Of a DNA stretch of 64,000 bases, positions 33,230 through 43,900 are shown one piece after another. Position 1 is the stretch's first letter. The number at the start of each line of letters is the position of its first letter. Source of the stretch: Alphaproteobacteria bacterium AO1-B (GTDB lineage Bacteria > Pseudomonadota > Alphaproteobacteria > Rhizobiales > Stappiaceae); assembly GCA_001890945.1 (NCBI GenBank), contig MLAX01000006.1, positions 186,001 to 250,000 of the forward strand. The letters run 5' to 3'. The notes under the pieces were generated by a model. That model did not search any database and had not been told where the DNA came from. It worked only from the letters and a program-made list of their open reading frames with translations. A program made the position numbers and the translations under genes.

Positions 33230-34978
33230 ATGTCGGTCAATTCCTACTACAGGGATGAACTCAGCTATCTCAAGGAACTCGGAGCCGAGTTTGCCAAGGC
33301 AAACCCGCGCCTGTCCAAGTACCTTGCCGATGACCCGACAGACCCCGATGTCGAACGGCTCATGGAGGGCTTTGCGTTTCTCGTCGGACGGCTGCGTCAG
33401 CGGCTGGATGCTGAAATGCCGGAAGTCGCGCATTCGCTGCTCAAGCTTATCTGGCCGCATTACCTGCGGCCTGTCCCGCCGATGACGACTTTGAAATTCC
33501 GGCACGCACCGGATGTTTCTGAATTGGCCATTCGCGTTCCGAAGGGGACGTCGGTCAAGACCGCCTCCATGAACGGCGAAGCGGTGCCGTTCCGCACAAC
33601 CCTGGACCTCAACGTTCTGCCGCTGGAAATCAGCGATACCAACTTGGACAACCGCAAGGACAGCGCGTCGCTCGAATTGTCCTTTACGAAAACGGCTGGT
33701 GCCGGTTTGGCTGCATTGGCGGCTGCACCGCTGACCCTTTATCTCGGCGGGCAAGGCGAGACCAACACGGCGCAACAGCTTTACCTCTATCTGATGAAGC
33801 GGTTGCGGTCGGTGCAACTGTTGCCAAAGGGGCAGGACCCGATCACAGCGGACGTGGTATTGGAGCCGGTCGGGTTTGAGCGCGACGAAGCGAGCCTGCC
33901 GTATCCGGAAGGCTCCTTTGACGGGTTCCGGATCATGCAGGAGTACTTCTCCTGCCCTGAAAAATTCATGTATGTCCGCATCCGTGGCCTTGAGAAATAC
34001 GCTCGTGTCACCGCGGACAGCTTCAAGCTGGTCTTTCATTTCAATCAGGGCTTTTCCAACCTCAGCCGGGTGATGCCGCACCAGATCCAGTTGAACACCA
34101 CGCCCGCGGTCAATCTGTTTGAGGCCGAAGGCCAGGCCCTTCTGGTGTCGCATGATCGCAGTGAGTATCCGGTGCGGCCGCTTGGCGGGCGCGAACTGCG
34201 CAGCGTCCACGACGTGTTGTCCGTGACCGGTTGGGTGCAAGGCAGCAGCAAGAGAATTGATTATCAGGCGTTTGAGTCCTTCTCGCATGATACGTCCGGA
34301 GCGGATCCGGACAAGCTCTACTACCGAGCGACCATCAAACCGTCGGTTCTCGGCAGTGGAATCGACCACTACATCTCGTTTGTGACCCGGTTGAACAAAG
34401 CCGGTGAACCGCTGACCGAAACGATCTCCCTCAATCTGCTCTGCTCCAATGGGGAACACGCCAGCAAGTTCGGTATTGGGTCTGTCAACCAGCCGACATC
34501 TGAGACACCGGCCAAATTGGTGTTCACAAACATCACTCGGATTTTGGGCGAGGTTCCACCGCCGCTTGATGACCGGATCCTGTGGACGTTGATTGCCAAC
34601 CTCTCTCGCAACTATGCATCACTGATCGACGTCGAAGCGTTGCGCACGGTGATTGGCGCCTATGATTTCCGGGCGAATGTGGACCGGCAGGCCGCGCTTC
34701 AGCGGGACCTCTTGCTTCAAAGCTTCAAGAGTTTCGAACGGCGCAGCGTCGATATCTTCCGCAATGGCCGGCCCGTCCGTGCCTATGAACTTGTGCTTCG
34801 GCTTGCCGAGAGTGAAATGGGCGGAGAGGCGGAAATGTACCTCTTCGGCTGTGTCTTGGACCGCTTTTTGAAATCCTATGCCAGCATCAACAGTCTGCAT
34901 CGCCTCTCGATCATCGGGACCGACAGCAACACGCTCTTGAGTTGGGATCCGAAGGAAGGGAGCGCGGCGCAGCTATGA
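33230..34978 (+). CDS. tssF: T6SS baseplate protein TssF
   Basis: This 582-residue baseplate wedge protein begins with the family hallmark YYRDELSYLKELGAEFAKANPRL and continues with DPDVERLMEGFAFLVGRLRQRLD. LIWPHYLRPVPPM is also typical. It works with TssG, TssE and TssK. The stop overlaps the tssG start as ATGA. Confidence 0.94.
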   Translation: MSVNSYYRDELSYLKELGAEFAKANPRLSKYLADDPTDPDVERLMEGFAFLVGRLRQRLDAEMPEVAHSLLKLIWPHYLRPVPPMTTLKFRHAPDVSELAIRVPKGTSVKTASMNGEAVPFRTTLDLNVLPLEISDTNLDNRKDSASLELSFTKTAGAGLAALAAAPLTLYLGGQGETNTAQQLYLYLMKRLRSVQLLPKGQDPITADVVLEPVGFERDEASLPYPEGSFDGFRIMQEYFSCPEKFMYVRIRGLEKYARVTADSFKLVFHFNQGFSNLSRVMPHQIQLNTTPAVNLFEAEGQALLVSHDRSEYPVRPLGGRELRSVHDVLSVTGWVQGSSKRIDYQAFESFSHDTSGADPDKLYYRATIKPSVLGSGIDHYISFVTRLNKAGEPLTETISLNLLCSNGEHASKFGIGSVNQPTSETPAKLVFTNITRILGEVPPPLDDRILWTLIANLSRNYASLIDVEALRTVIGAYDFRANVDRQAALQRDLLLQSFKSFERRSVDIFRNGRPVRAYELVLRLAESEMGGEAEMYLFGCVLDRFLKSYASINSLHRLSIIGTDSNTLLSWDPKEGSAAQL

Positions 34979-36084
34979 CGGAAGTTGTCGAGGCAACGGA
35001 AAAACACAAAGCTCTTGCCGGGCACCTTGCGCACAGCCAATTCTTTCAGCTCGTCTACCTCATCGGCTTGATGCATGCGGACGTCAACAAAATGGGTCCG
35101 GGCCACGCTCCGAAAGATGAACCGATCCAGTTCCGCGCCACCCGCTCATTGAGTTTCGGAGCCAGTGATGTCTCCGAGATCTCCTATGACGAGGCGCGCG
35201 ACAAGTTTGATATCCGGGTGAATTTTCTGGGCCTTTATGGCCCGGCATCACCTTTGCCACCGAACGTCACGGAACGGATTATTGAGAGTGATGAAAACCC
35301 GTCTTCTCTTGAAGATCTTTTGGATTTGTTCAATCACCGCCTGACGATCCTCTTGTATCAGATTTGGCGCCGCTCACGGCACTACATCCGGTTTGAAGAC
35401 CATGGCCTTGATGCGACGTCCAAGTGTTTCCTGGCTTTGTGCGGGTTTCCGATCGAGGACCGGGCGGAAATCGGATCCGTCGCAAGATCCGCGCTGTTGC
35501 CGCATGTAGGATTGATGTCGCTGTACTCGAACTCCGCCGAGGCCGTTGCATCGGTCTTGTCGAGCTTCTTCAAGGTGCCGTGCGAAATCATTGAGTATGT
35601 GAACCGCCACGTTGTGATGGGTGAAGACAGCCAGATCTCGCTCGGTGTTCGAAACACCCTTCTTGGCGGGGACATGGTGCTGGGCGAAGAGGTTGAAGAC
35701 GATCTCGGCAAGTTCACCGTCCGGATGGGCCCTGCGCCTTATGAAAAACTCAAACCGTTCATGCCCGGAGGAGAGCGGCACCCAGAAATTGCCGAACTCT
35801 TGGCTATGGTCATGCGGGACCCACTCGATTGGGATCTGCAGTTCGTCTTCAAGGAGGACACGGTGACAGCCGGACAAGTCGGCGATATTCGGCTGGGTGT
35901 TTCATTGTGGCTGGATGCCGAGGAAGACAGCCAACTGGAGAATCCTGTTCAGTTGACGGGCCTGCCTTTGGGAAGCGGACCGGACTATACCGGTGAGCTG
36001 GAACATGCTACGCCGGATACCAGCGGTCATGTGCCCGGGACGGGGCCTGCCGAAACACAATCCAACGGTCTGATGGTGTCATGA
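34975..36084 (+). CDS. tssG: T6SS baseplate protein TssG
   Basis: This 369-residue protein partners TssF. Signatures are FFQLVYLI, IQFRATRSLSFGASDVSEI, NFLGLYGPASPLP and DLFNHRLTILLYQIWRR. The C-terminal 30 residues are Gly/Pro/Thr-rich and look disordered. I chose the ATG at 34975 for its ATGA overlap with tssF, not the longer frame from 34942. Its own stop overlaps the next start as ATGA. Confidence 0.93.
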   Translation: MTEVVEATEKHKALAGHLAHSQFFQLVYLIGLMHADVNKMGPGHAPKDEPIQFRATRSLSFGASDVSEISYDEARDKFDIRVNFLGLYGPASPLPPNVTERIIESDENPSSLEDLLDLFNHRLTILLYQIWRRSRHYIRFEDHGLDATSKCFLALCGFPIEDRAEIGSVARSALLPHVGLMSLYSNSAEAVASVLSSFFKVPCEIIEYVNRHVVMGEDSQISLGVRNTLLGGDMVLGEEVEDDLGKFTVRMGPAPYEKLKPFMPGGERHPEIAELLAMVMRDPLDWDLQFVFKEDTVTAGQVGDIRLGVSLWLDAEEDSQLENPVQLTGLPLGSGPDYTGELEHATPDTSGHVPGTGPAETQSNGLMVS

Positions 36085-38015
36085 GCAGTGAGTTGATCCT
36101 GACCTGTGCGGCTTTGGGCAGTCAGTTCCGGTACGGTCCTTCCGGCGGAACATTTGGGCGCTCAAAGAAGTGTGACTGGGTTCTTCCTGATCCCAATCGG
36201 ATCTTGTCATCCATACATGCGCGCGTTGTGTTTCAAGGCGGCGCATTCTTGCTGATTGACGAGAGCACAAACGGAACTTTTCTTGCTGGACAGGAGCAGC
36301 CAATTGGCCGCGGCCGGTCTATTCCGCTGGGGCCGGGGACTGTCCTGACAGCTGGTCCTTATGAAATAACGGCAGAACTCGTCGCGGCGCAGCAGCCCAT
36401 GCAGTCCGCACCCGTTGCCGTTGCACAGCCACCGGTTCAGCCAGCTGCTGCAGTGGAGCCGCAACCCGATTTTACTCCGGATGCGCAATTTCTGGCACCG
36501 GGACAGACCTATGGTGCACCTCCAAAAGGCAAGCAGTCTCTGGATCCGCTGGATTATCTTGGGGGCGGTGATCCAGCGCCTCAGCCGGTGAGTGCGGCCC
36601 CGCAGACATCCACGCAGCAAATCCCGCAGGACTTTATGCAGGCCGGCGCGCAAGCACCAACTGCAGTGCCCCCGGCAGTGCAAGCTCTGCCGCAGACCAC
36701 GGCCGCACCCGTCGCCCAACCGGCGCAACCAGTCGCCGCCAGCGTTCCGCCTCAACCGGTCGTATCGCCGCCGGCCGAGCCGGCTCAGCAACAGCCAAGT
36801 GCTACGCCTGCGCCAGCTGCCACGCCGCCAGCGTCCGGCGGCATTCCGGACGACTTCTGGTCGTCTCTTCCAGGCGGCCCACTTCCAGGTTCACCCACTG
36901 CGCAAGAGGCGGCTCCGGTGTCGCCTCAATCGGCAGCTCCTCAACCGGCGGCGCAATCGACCATCCCGGACGATTTTTCTTTTGGCGCGCAACAAGCGTC
37001 CCCAGCTCCATCTCCGGTCTCAACACAGGAAGCCGCCCAGCCGGCTACCTCATCAGCGTCCCTTCCGCCAATGCCGCAGAGTGCTGGATTGAACGCACCC
37101 GTTTCTTCAATGATGCCGCCGATGCCCGGGCCAGGAACCGCTGGCGGTCTGTCTCATCTGGACGCGCTCAAAGCCCGAAGGGAACAACGGGTTGCAGCGC
37201 TTGATGCCAAGGCCAAAGGTGCGGATAAGGACGAAGCCCGGCTGGCCGGGGCGCCGCAACCGGTGCCCGCAGCCGCCCAACAACCACAAATGCCCGCGCA
37301 GGCAATGCCGCCGCAACCCATGCCGGTGTCTTCGGCTCCTCAAGAGCCGCAAGCCACTGCATCGGTTCAGGAGGTTTCGAACATCCCGATGCCGACCGGG
37401 CCGCGCAGTGACGAGGATCTGCAGATCCTGTTGCGAGCAATGGGGTTTCCGGAAGCCGAAGTTCCCGAAGCGATCCGGGATCAGATCCTTCAGGATGTCG
37501 GTGCCATGGTCCGCGAGATGGCATCCGGCCTTGTGTCGATGATGGCCGCGCGCAAGGTCGTGAAGTCGGAGTTCCGGATTGACGAAACCCGGATCGAACC
37601 GAAAGAAAACAACCCGTTCAAGTATTTCAAGGTCGGCGAGTTGGCCTTGGACGAAATGCTGTTGACGAGGACCGAAGGCTATTTGTCGCCAGCGCAGGCA
37701 ACCCGTCACGCTTTTCAGGATCTGCAAAGCCATTCGATGGTGATCATGTCGGCCATGCAACGGGCGATGCGATTGATGTTTGAAAAATTATCCCCAGAAG
37801 CTTTGGCACAGGCCGGTGACGGCGACGGCGCATTGCGCCTAAGAAGTCTTGGGGGGCGTCGCGACAAGTGGGATACGGCGCGCAGCACATATGATCACAT
37901 GCGCAAGGACTATGAGGCAGTCGTGCGGCAGATGATCATGGAAGCCTTCACGCAAGTGCAGGAAGAGCAGGCGCGGCGCATGTCCGACGATTATTGGAAT
38001 AAGAGGAAGAAATGA
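36081..38015 (+). CDS. tagH: T6SS FHA-domain protein TagH
   Basis: This 644-residue protein has an N-terminal FHA domain (GRSKKCDWVLPDPN, SSIHARV, STNGTFL), which binds phospho-threonine. Residues about 105-440 form a very long Pro/Ala/Gln-rich, probably disordered linker. The C-terminal 200 residues (LLRAMGFPEAEVPEA, NPFKYFKVGELALDEML) are the T6SS-specific FHA tail. With the pppA and ppkA genes of the cluster it fits the threonine-phosphorylation checkpoint known from Pseudomonas (PpkA-Fha1-PppA). Overlaps tssG and tssJ by ATGA. Confidence 0.9.
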   Translation: MSSELILTCAALGSQFRYGPSGGTFGRSKKCDWVLPDPNRILSSIHARVVFQGGAFLLIDESTNGTFLAGQEQPIGRGRSIPLGPGTVLTAGPYEITAELVAAQQPMQSAPVAVAQPPVQPAAAVEPQPDFTPDAQFLAPGQTYGAPPKGKQSLDPLDYLGGGDPAPQPVSAAPQTSTQQIPQDFMQAGAQAPTAVPPAVQALPQTTAAPVAQPAQPVAASVPPQPVVSPPAEPAQQQPSATPAPAATPPASGGIPDDFWSSLPGGPLPGSPTAQEAAPVSPQSAAPQPAAQSTIPDDFSFGAQQASPAPSPVSTQEAAQPATSSASLPPMPQSAGLNAPVSSMMPPMPGPGTAGGLSHLDALKARREQRVAALDAKAKGADKDEARLAGAPQPVPAAAQQPQMPAQAMPPQPMPVSSAPQEPQATASVQEVSNIPMPTGPRSDEDLQILLRAMGFPEAEVPEAIRDQILQDVGAMVREMASGLVSMMAARKVVKSEFRIDETRIEPKENNPFKYFKVGELALDEMLLTRTEGYLSPAQATRHAFQDLQSHSMVIMSAMQRAMRLMFEKLSPEALAQAGDGDGALRLRSLGGRRDKWDTARSTYDHMRKDYEAVVRQMIMEAFTQVQEEQARRMSDDYWNKRKK

Positions 38016-38503
38016 GCCTGACCCGACGATCAGCGTGCATCGGACTTCTGGCTGCGCCCATTGCCATTTCTGCCGGGTGTTCGCGTGTCGCCAAGCCGAC
38101 ACCAATCAAGATCGAGCTGCAGGCCGATGCCAACGTTAACCCCAACGAAAATGGCGACCCGGCACCGGTTGTGGTCCGCGTTTACGAGTTGAAAGAGCTG
38201 ACGGCCTTTCAAAATGGCAGCTTTTTTGACTTTGCGGACAACGACAAGAAATTGCTGGGCGGTGACCTGGTCGGAAGTGCGGAATACGAGCTGACACCGG
38301 GACAGACGGTCGACTACAACCGCAGCATCTCCAGTGAAGCCCGCTACATCGGGGTTGTCGCTGCATTCCGGGATATTGAATCCGCCCAGTGGCAGGACTC
38401 GATCGAACTCGAGCAAGAAAAGAAAAACGAGTTTGTCATCTATCTGACCACTCTTGCTGTTCGAATACAAAAGCTTCGAAACCGCCGGTTGGGCGTCTTT
38501 TAG
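38012..38503 (+). CDS. tssJ: T6SS outer-membrane lipoprotein TssJ
   Basis: This 163-residue lipoprotein has a signal peptide with lipobox cysteine at residue 23 (ISAGC). The mature domain carries PVVVRVYELKELTAFQNGSFFDF, diagnostic of TssJ. It anchors the TssLM membrane complex to the outer membrane. The ATG overlaps the tagH stop as ATGA. A 131-base gap to tssK follows. Confidence 0.92.
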   Translation: MSLTRRSACIGLLAAPIAISAGCSRVAKPTPIKIELQADANVNPNENGDPAPVVVRVYELKELTAFQNGSFFDFADNDKKLLGGDLVGSAEYELTPGQTVDYNRSISSEARYIGVVAAFRDIESAQWQDSIELEQEKKNEFVIYLTTLAVRIQKLRNRRLGVF

Positions 38504-38634
38504 GATCGATCCCGCAAGGGTTTCCTAACGAATTGAGTTTGCACAGCGGAATCAATTAGAAGATACTCCGCAACGTCGGTATTTTGCCGTTAGGTTCGAA
38601 TCATGAAACTTGGTGAGAAGCGCAGGGGAGTGCA

Positions 38635-39969
38635 TTGAACGCAAGCGGCAAACCGCTCTGGCTTGAGGGAATGTTTCTCCGGCCCCAGCACCTCCAGCAA
38701 TATGACCGCTGGATCGAAACCAATCTTGAGCACCGGGTGAAAGACCAGGCGCCCTATAGCTGGGGTGTGCGAAAACTTGAGTTTGATCCGGACGCCTTGC
38801 GGATCGGCCAGATTCAGATCGCAGACGCGGATATCGTCTTTCCGGATGGATCTGTTTTCAATACGTCGCTCCTGCACAAGGTTGCAGGCGCACGCGAAAT
38901 CACATCGGAACATCAGGGCAAGAAGATCTATCTGGCTGTGCCGCTGAAGTCAGTCGGTGGACTGGAAGTCGGCGACGAAGCGCAAGGCAAACAGCGCTAC
39001 ACGCGGCATATGTCCGAGGCGCGCAACACGGCGGAAGCTGACCGGCCACCCGCCAATATCGCGGTTGGAACATTGACAGCCCGGTTGATCCTCGAAGGTG
39101 AAAGCCTTGATGAGACCGCCAATCTGCCGATCGCCGAGATTGAAGGTGTGGATGCGCAAGGTGCTGTCCAGCTGTCCGGCACCTTTATCCCCCCGGTGAA
39201 TTTCGTTGCTGCAAGCAAGCCGTTGCTGGCGCATCTTGAAGAAGTGCGCAGCCTTCTGCGCAAGCGCGGCGAGATGATGGCCAGCAACGCGGCAGGGCAG
39301 GGCAGCAGCACCCGCAACGGCCTCATGGACCTCATGATGCTCGGTGTCGTGAACCGCTACGAGGTTCTGATCGGCCATTTGATCATGTCCGGCCGGCACA
39401 TGCCCGAGACAGTCTATCGGGACCTGATTTCGCTGATCGGCGAGATCTCCGCCTATGGGACCGACACCCGCAGGCCGCCTGAAATTCCGACCTACGACCA
39501 TCGCGATCTGCGAATGACGTATCAGGGCTTGGTCGCCGTTCTGCGCAGCCTGCTCAGTTTTGTTGTCGAGCAGAACGCGATCAGCATCCCGCTCACGAAA
39601 CGGGAATACGGGATCTGGCTGGGCGAAACCTCAGACCGGATGGTGTTCCAGGCGCGCTCGTTTGTGCTGATTGCCTATGCGAATGTCGATCTGGAAACCC
39701 TGCGCAAGCAGATGCCGATCCAGATCAAGATCGGCCCGGTCGAAAAGATTCGCGAGTTGGTCAATCTGCAGCTGCCCGGGATTGCGATCTCGCCACTCTC
39801 CGTGGCACCCCGCCAAATCCCGTACATCCAGAACGCAGTCTACTTTTCATTGGATACCGACAATGAACTTTGGCCGCAAATGCAGACCACAGCCGCATTC
39901 GCGTTACACTTGAGCGGCGACTACCCGGGGTTGGGGCTAGAGCTCTGGGCAATCCACAAAGGCAAGTGA
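38635..39969 (+). CDS. tssK: T6SS baseplate-membrane connector TssK
   Basis: This 444-residue protein links baseplate and membrane complex. The N-terminus WLEGMFLRPQHLQQYDRWIE is the strongest TssK hallmark; YDHRDLRMTYQGLVAVLRSLL is also typical. The start is TTG at 38635, supported by AGGGGAG 4 bases before it; no ATG in this region would keep the conserved N-terminus. tssL starts 11 bases downstream. Confidence 0.93.
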   Translation: MNASGKPLWLEGMFLRPQHLQQYDRWIETNLEHRVKDQAPYSWGVRKLEFDPDALRIGQIQIADADIVFPDGSVFNTSLLHKVAGAREITSEHQGKKIYLAVPLKSVGGLEVGDEAQGKQRYTRHMSEARNTAEADRPPANIAVGTLTARLILEGESLDETANLPIAEIEGVDAQGAVQLSGTFIPPVNFVAASKPLLAHLEEVRSLLRKRGEMMASNAAGQGSSTRNGLMDLMMLGVVNRYEVLIGHLIMSGRHMPETVYRDLISLIGEISAYGTDTRRPPEIPTYDHRDLRMTYQGLVAVLRSLLSFVVEQNAISIPLTKREYGIWLGETSDRMVFQARSFVLIAYANVDLETLRKQMPIQIKIGPVEKIRELVNLQLPGIAISPLSVAPRQIPYIQNAVYFSLDTDNELWPQMQTTAAFALHLSGDYPGLGLELWAIHKGK

Positions 39970-39980
39970 CTTAGCAGCTG

Positions 39981-40904
39981 ATGACGAATGACGACCTGGA
40001 CCAACCGACCGTAGCGCAGCGCTTGTCGCCGCGGGCACGTACGTCCATGGCGCAGGGCTCGGCTGGGGCGGGGGATCCGGGCGATGAACCGACTGTCGCG
40101 TTTGTCAGTCAGCCTTCCGTTGCCCAACCCGCACAGCAAGCACAGCCTGATCCGGCTGCTCCGGTCTCGCAAAACGGCTCTTCTGTTGAATCCGCAACAT
40201 CCATCGTCCGCCTGTTTGATCGAATTCCGGAACGGGTCCTGGTCCGCGCCGCTACTCCGTTGCTTTTGCTGATCGCGCACTTGCGCAGTGCGATTGACCG
40301 CGCCGATGTCGTCTCGCTCCGCCGCGAAGTCGTGGCTGAAATCGACAAGTTTGAGCAAACGGCTCAAAAGGAAGGCGTAGAAGCCGGCGACATCATTGCT
40401 GCGCGTTATGTTCTGTGCGCGACCGTTGACGAGACGGTCTTGATGACGCCTTGGGGCAGCCGCAGCGAGTGGAGTTCCAACAGTTTGCTGAACCAGTTTC
40501 ACAATGAAACCTGGGGCGGTGAGAAGTTCTTTGGCATTTTGGACCGGATCAAGGGCGATGCGCCGCGCAAGATGCCGTTGCTTGTTTTGTTGCATGCCTG
40601 CCTGATGCTCGGGTTTGAGGGCCGCTACCGGGTTCTGGAAGGCGGCCGGGATCAGCTGGAAGATCTGCGCAACGAACTGTCACGACTGATCAAGCGCAAC
40701 ACGCGCATTAAGCCAGACCAGCCGCTGTCAAAAGTGTCCGAAGGCCATAAGGGCGGCCGGAAAGTGAGCGTTCTGCCGCCTATTTGGATCATCGGTATCA
40801 TTGCCGTGTCGATCCTGTTTATTGCCTGGGCCTACAGCGATTTCATGCTGGAAGGTGAAATCGTCCCTCCGTTGAGCGCCATTGAAGCGCTCGAAGTGAA
40901 ATAG
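39981..40904 (+). CDS. tssL: T6SS inner-membrane protein TssL (DotU family), short form
   Basis: This 307-residue protein has a variable, Pro/Gln/Ala-rich N-terminal 65 residues, the DotU domain (ARYVLCATVDETVLMTPWG, FHNETWGGEKFFGILDRI, LMLGFEGRYRV) and one membrane anchor near residues 270-290 (IWIIGIIAVSILFIAWAY). It ends soon after the anchor and lacks a peptidoglycan-binding OmpA-like domain. It is 11 bases upstream of tssM. Confidence 0.93.
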   Translation: MTNDDLDQPTVAQRLSPRARTSMAQGSAGAGDPGDEPTVAFVSQPSVAQPAQQAQPDPAAPVSQNGSSVESATSIVRLFDRIPERVLVRAATPLLLLIAHLRSAIDRADVVSLRREVVAEIDKFEQTAQKEGVEAGDIIAARYVLCATVDETVLMTPWGSRSEWSSNSLLNQFHNETWGGEKFFGILDRIKGDAPRKMPLLVLLHACLMLGFEGRYRVLEGGRDQLEDLRNELSRLIKRNTRIKPDQPLSKVSEGHKGGRKVSVLPPIWIIGIIAVSILFIAWAYSDFMLEGEIVPPLSAIEALEVK

Positions 40905-40915
40905 GGGCGGCGGGT

Positions 40916-43900
40916 ATGATCAGGACATATTTCGCCAGCCTTTTGAGACCGGTAAGCCTGCTGATTCTCCTGCTGCTGATCATCGTATCGGTTGCCATCT
41001 ATTTCTTCGGCGGCATCGTCACGATTGCAGGCTTCACGCCGTTTGCGCAGACCGAGCCGCGGATCATTGCGATTGTCGCGCTCTTTGTTCTGTTCTTCCT
41101 GATTACATTCTTGCGCCATGTTCTGGCACGCCGGGCGAATGCCAAGCTTATCAACTCCATGCTTGCCAATGACGAATTGGTGTCCATGGGAACAGACATG
41201 TCAGCCGATGAGGTCGAGCTGATCCGGGAGCGGTTCGAAGCTGCCCTACAGAAACTGCGCGACAACCCGCTGGACGGCAAACGGCGCCGGAATTTCCTGT
41301 TTGAACTGCCTTGGTACATCATCATCGGTCCTCCCGGCACCGGTAAGACCACGATCTTGCGCAATTCGGGGCTGGAGTATCCGCTTGCCGAGCATGGGCA
41401 GGAGGCGCTGCAGGGCATTGGCGGCACACGCAACTGTGACTGGTGGATTTCCAATGAAGCCGTGATGATCGACACGGCCGGACGGTACACGACGCAGGAC
41501 GTCAACAAGGGCGTTGATGCCGCAGCTTGGAATGGCTTTCTCGAGCTGCTTCTCAAGTTCCGCAGACGGCGTCCGGTCAACGGCATTCTGCTGACCATCA
41601 GCATTGAGGATGTGGCTGTTGCGGACGAGGACAGCCGGAAACATCAGGCGGAAATTCTGCGCCAGCGCCTGCGCGAACTACACCGAACATTCGGCATGCG
41701 CCTGCCGGTCTATGTCATGTTCACCAAGTGCGACCTGATCGCCGGGTTTGATGAGTATTTCGACGACCTGAAGCAGCGCGAACGGGATCAGGTCTGGGGC
41801 GTTACGCTGCCCTATGACCCGCAGCAGATCACCGTCGGACCGGCATTCGAGGCGGGTTTCACAGATCTTGTAGCGCGTCTGGAAAAGGACCTGCCAGGCA
41901 CGCTGAGTGAAGAGCGGAACAACAGCCGCCGGTGCCGCATTTACGGCTTTCCGTATGAGTTCGGCTCTCTCTCTACGGTGTTGCGGAGCTTTCTGGCGGA
42001 TGTTTTCCGCTCCAGCCGATACGAAGCGCAGCCTTTGTTGCGGGGCGTCTATTTCACGTCCGGAACGCAGGAAGGAACGCCGTTCGATCGTTTGCTCGGC
42101 GCAATGGGCCGCAGTTTCCAGCTCGCCCCATCTCATCAGATGCCGCTCAGCGGGCAGGGCAAATCCTATTTCATCAAGAACCTGCTCTCCAATATTGTCT
42201 TTCCCGAGCAGAACCTTGTGGGTGTTAACACCGGTTTGGAGCGGCGTCTGGCAGCGCTCTACGCCGGTGGTCTGGCGGCGCTTTGCGCCTTTGTCATCGG
42301 CATGTCGGCCTACTGGCTCGCCGGTCTCAATCACGCCGAGCAGACGGCGGAGAAGGTTGAAGAGCTGTCCAACCGGGTGAGTGTTTTGCGCACGGAGGCA
42401 GACCAAAACCGTTCGCTCATCAGCATTCTGCCAACGCTCAATGCCGCCAAGGCCTTGCGGGATGAGGTGATTGATCAAGAGAATTGGCTGACCGTCACGC
42501 CGTTTTCAATTGAGTCCCAGTCCAAGCTTCTTCCAGCTGCCACGAAGACCTACGATTCGTATCTGACCGAGTATCTTCTGCCGTCGATCGCCTCGCGTCT
42601 TGAAGCGCAAATCCAACTGGTTTCGAACACCACCGGCAGCAATTCGGCGCTGCTGCGCGATCAGCTCGAAACCTACCTCATGCTGACGACCGGTCAGAAC
42701 TACAACGCCGACAAGGTTAGAAGCGCCTTCCGTTCGCAGAACGAGGCCGCGTTCGTGCTCAACCCGGAAAACCGGGGCGCAATGCAGGAGCACATGAACA
42801 ACCTGATTCAGCTCCTGCCGATCCAGACGGCCGTTGATCAGCCGATCGTCCAGGAAGCCCGCGACCGGATCCAGCGCGTTCCGCAAGCAAGCGAAATCTA
42901 TAACCGCATGGTGACGGATTCCGCGCAGCGTTACCGGGTCGCGCCGATCAATCTGACGCGCTCGCTCGGGGCCAGTGCACTGTTCATTGACAGTGCGACA
43001 GCAGGTGGCCGCAGCCTGATCCCGGGCCTTTACACCAAGAACGGTTTTTACAACTTCTTCCTGGCCCGGCTCCCGGAATACATCCGCTCATCCATCGGTT
43101 CCGATTGGGTGCTCGGGGATAGCGTCAGCGATACGACTTACAACAGGCTCGCCCAGGAAATCGTCCGGATGTACACGCAGGACTACGTGCAGGCCTGGCG
43201 TGAAGGGATCAGCTATATCCGTGTTGTGGAAATCGGTTCGCTCGGCCGCGCTCAGATTGTTCTGCAGGACTTGTCGAGCCCCGATTCGCCGCTCACGAAT
43301 GTTTTGAATATCCTGCGCGAAAACACCCAGCTGCCGCTCCCAGGTGCTCAGCAAAATCAGGCGGCAACACAGGCGGCGTCCGCAGCATCCTCTGGTGCTG
43401 CTACAAGCCTTGCAGCTTCTGCCAGCGAAGCAGCTCAGAAGGCAGCCGTAGAGACGGCGTTCGGTGATGCGCCTTGGCCCGGGATCGCAATCGAAAATGC
43501 GTTCCGGCCGCTGAACAATCTGACCGATCCGACGAGCAGTCAGACACTCGACCGCGTTCAGCAGCTGTTCGGCGATCTTTATGGCAATGTGTCCGGCGTT
43601 GTGACGGCTCCGGACCCAACAAAAGCCGCTTACGACTTGGTTAAGGGAAGAGCGCAAACTCCGACCACCGACTCCTTCACGACCTTGCGGGCCGAAGCGT
43701 CCACCAAACCCGAACCTGTCCGGTCGATGGTTCTATCGATCGTGAACCGTACTTGGGATCTTTTGAACAAATCGGCCTATCTCTATCTGAACGGCCGGTG
43801 GAAAGATGAAGTCGTACCAGCCTGTACGTCCATCATCGCCGGGCGGTATCCGTTCGATCCGGATGCGCAAGAAGACGTCAGCTTGGAAGATTTCACGGAT

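Noticed and set aside
33197-34459. Minus-strand open frame (420 codons) over tssF
   Set aside because: Shadow of tssF, Arg/Gln/His-rich and without domain signals.
38523-38594. CCTAACG and CGTTAGG inverted arms before tssK
   Set aside because: The arms are only 7 bases and 58 bases apart; this is within chance expectation.
38603-38637. Eleven-codon frame (MKLGEKRRGVH) just before tssK
   Set aside because: No separate ribosome-binding site; the AGGGGAG inside it serves the tssK TTG start.
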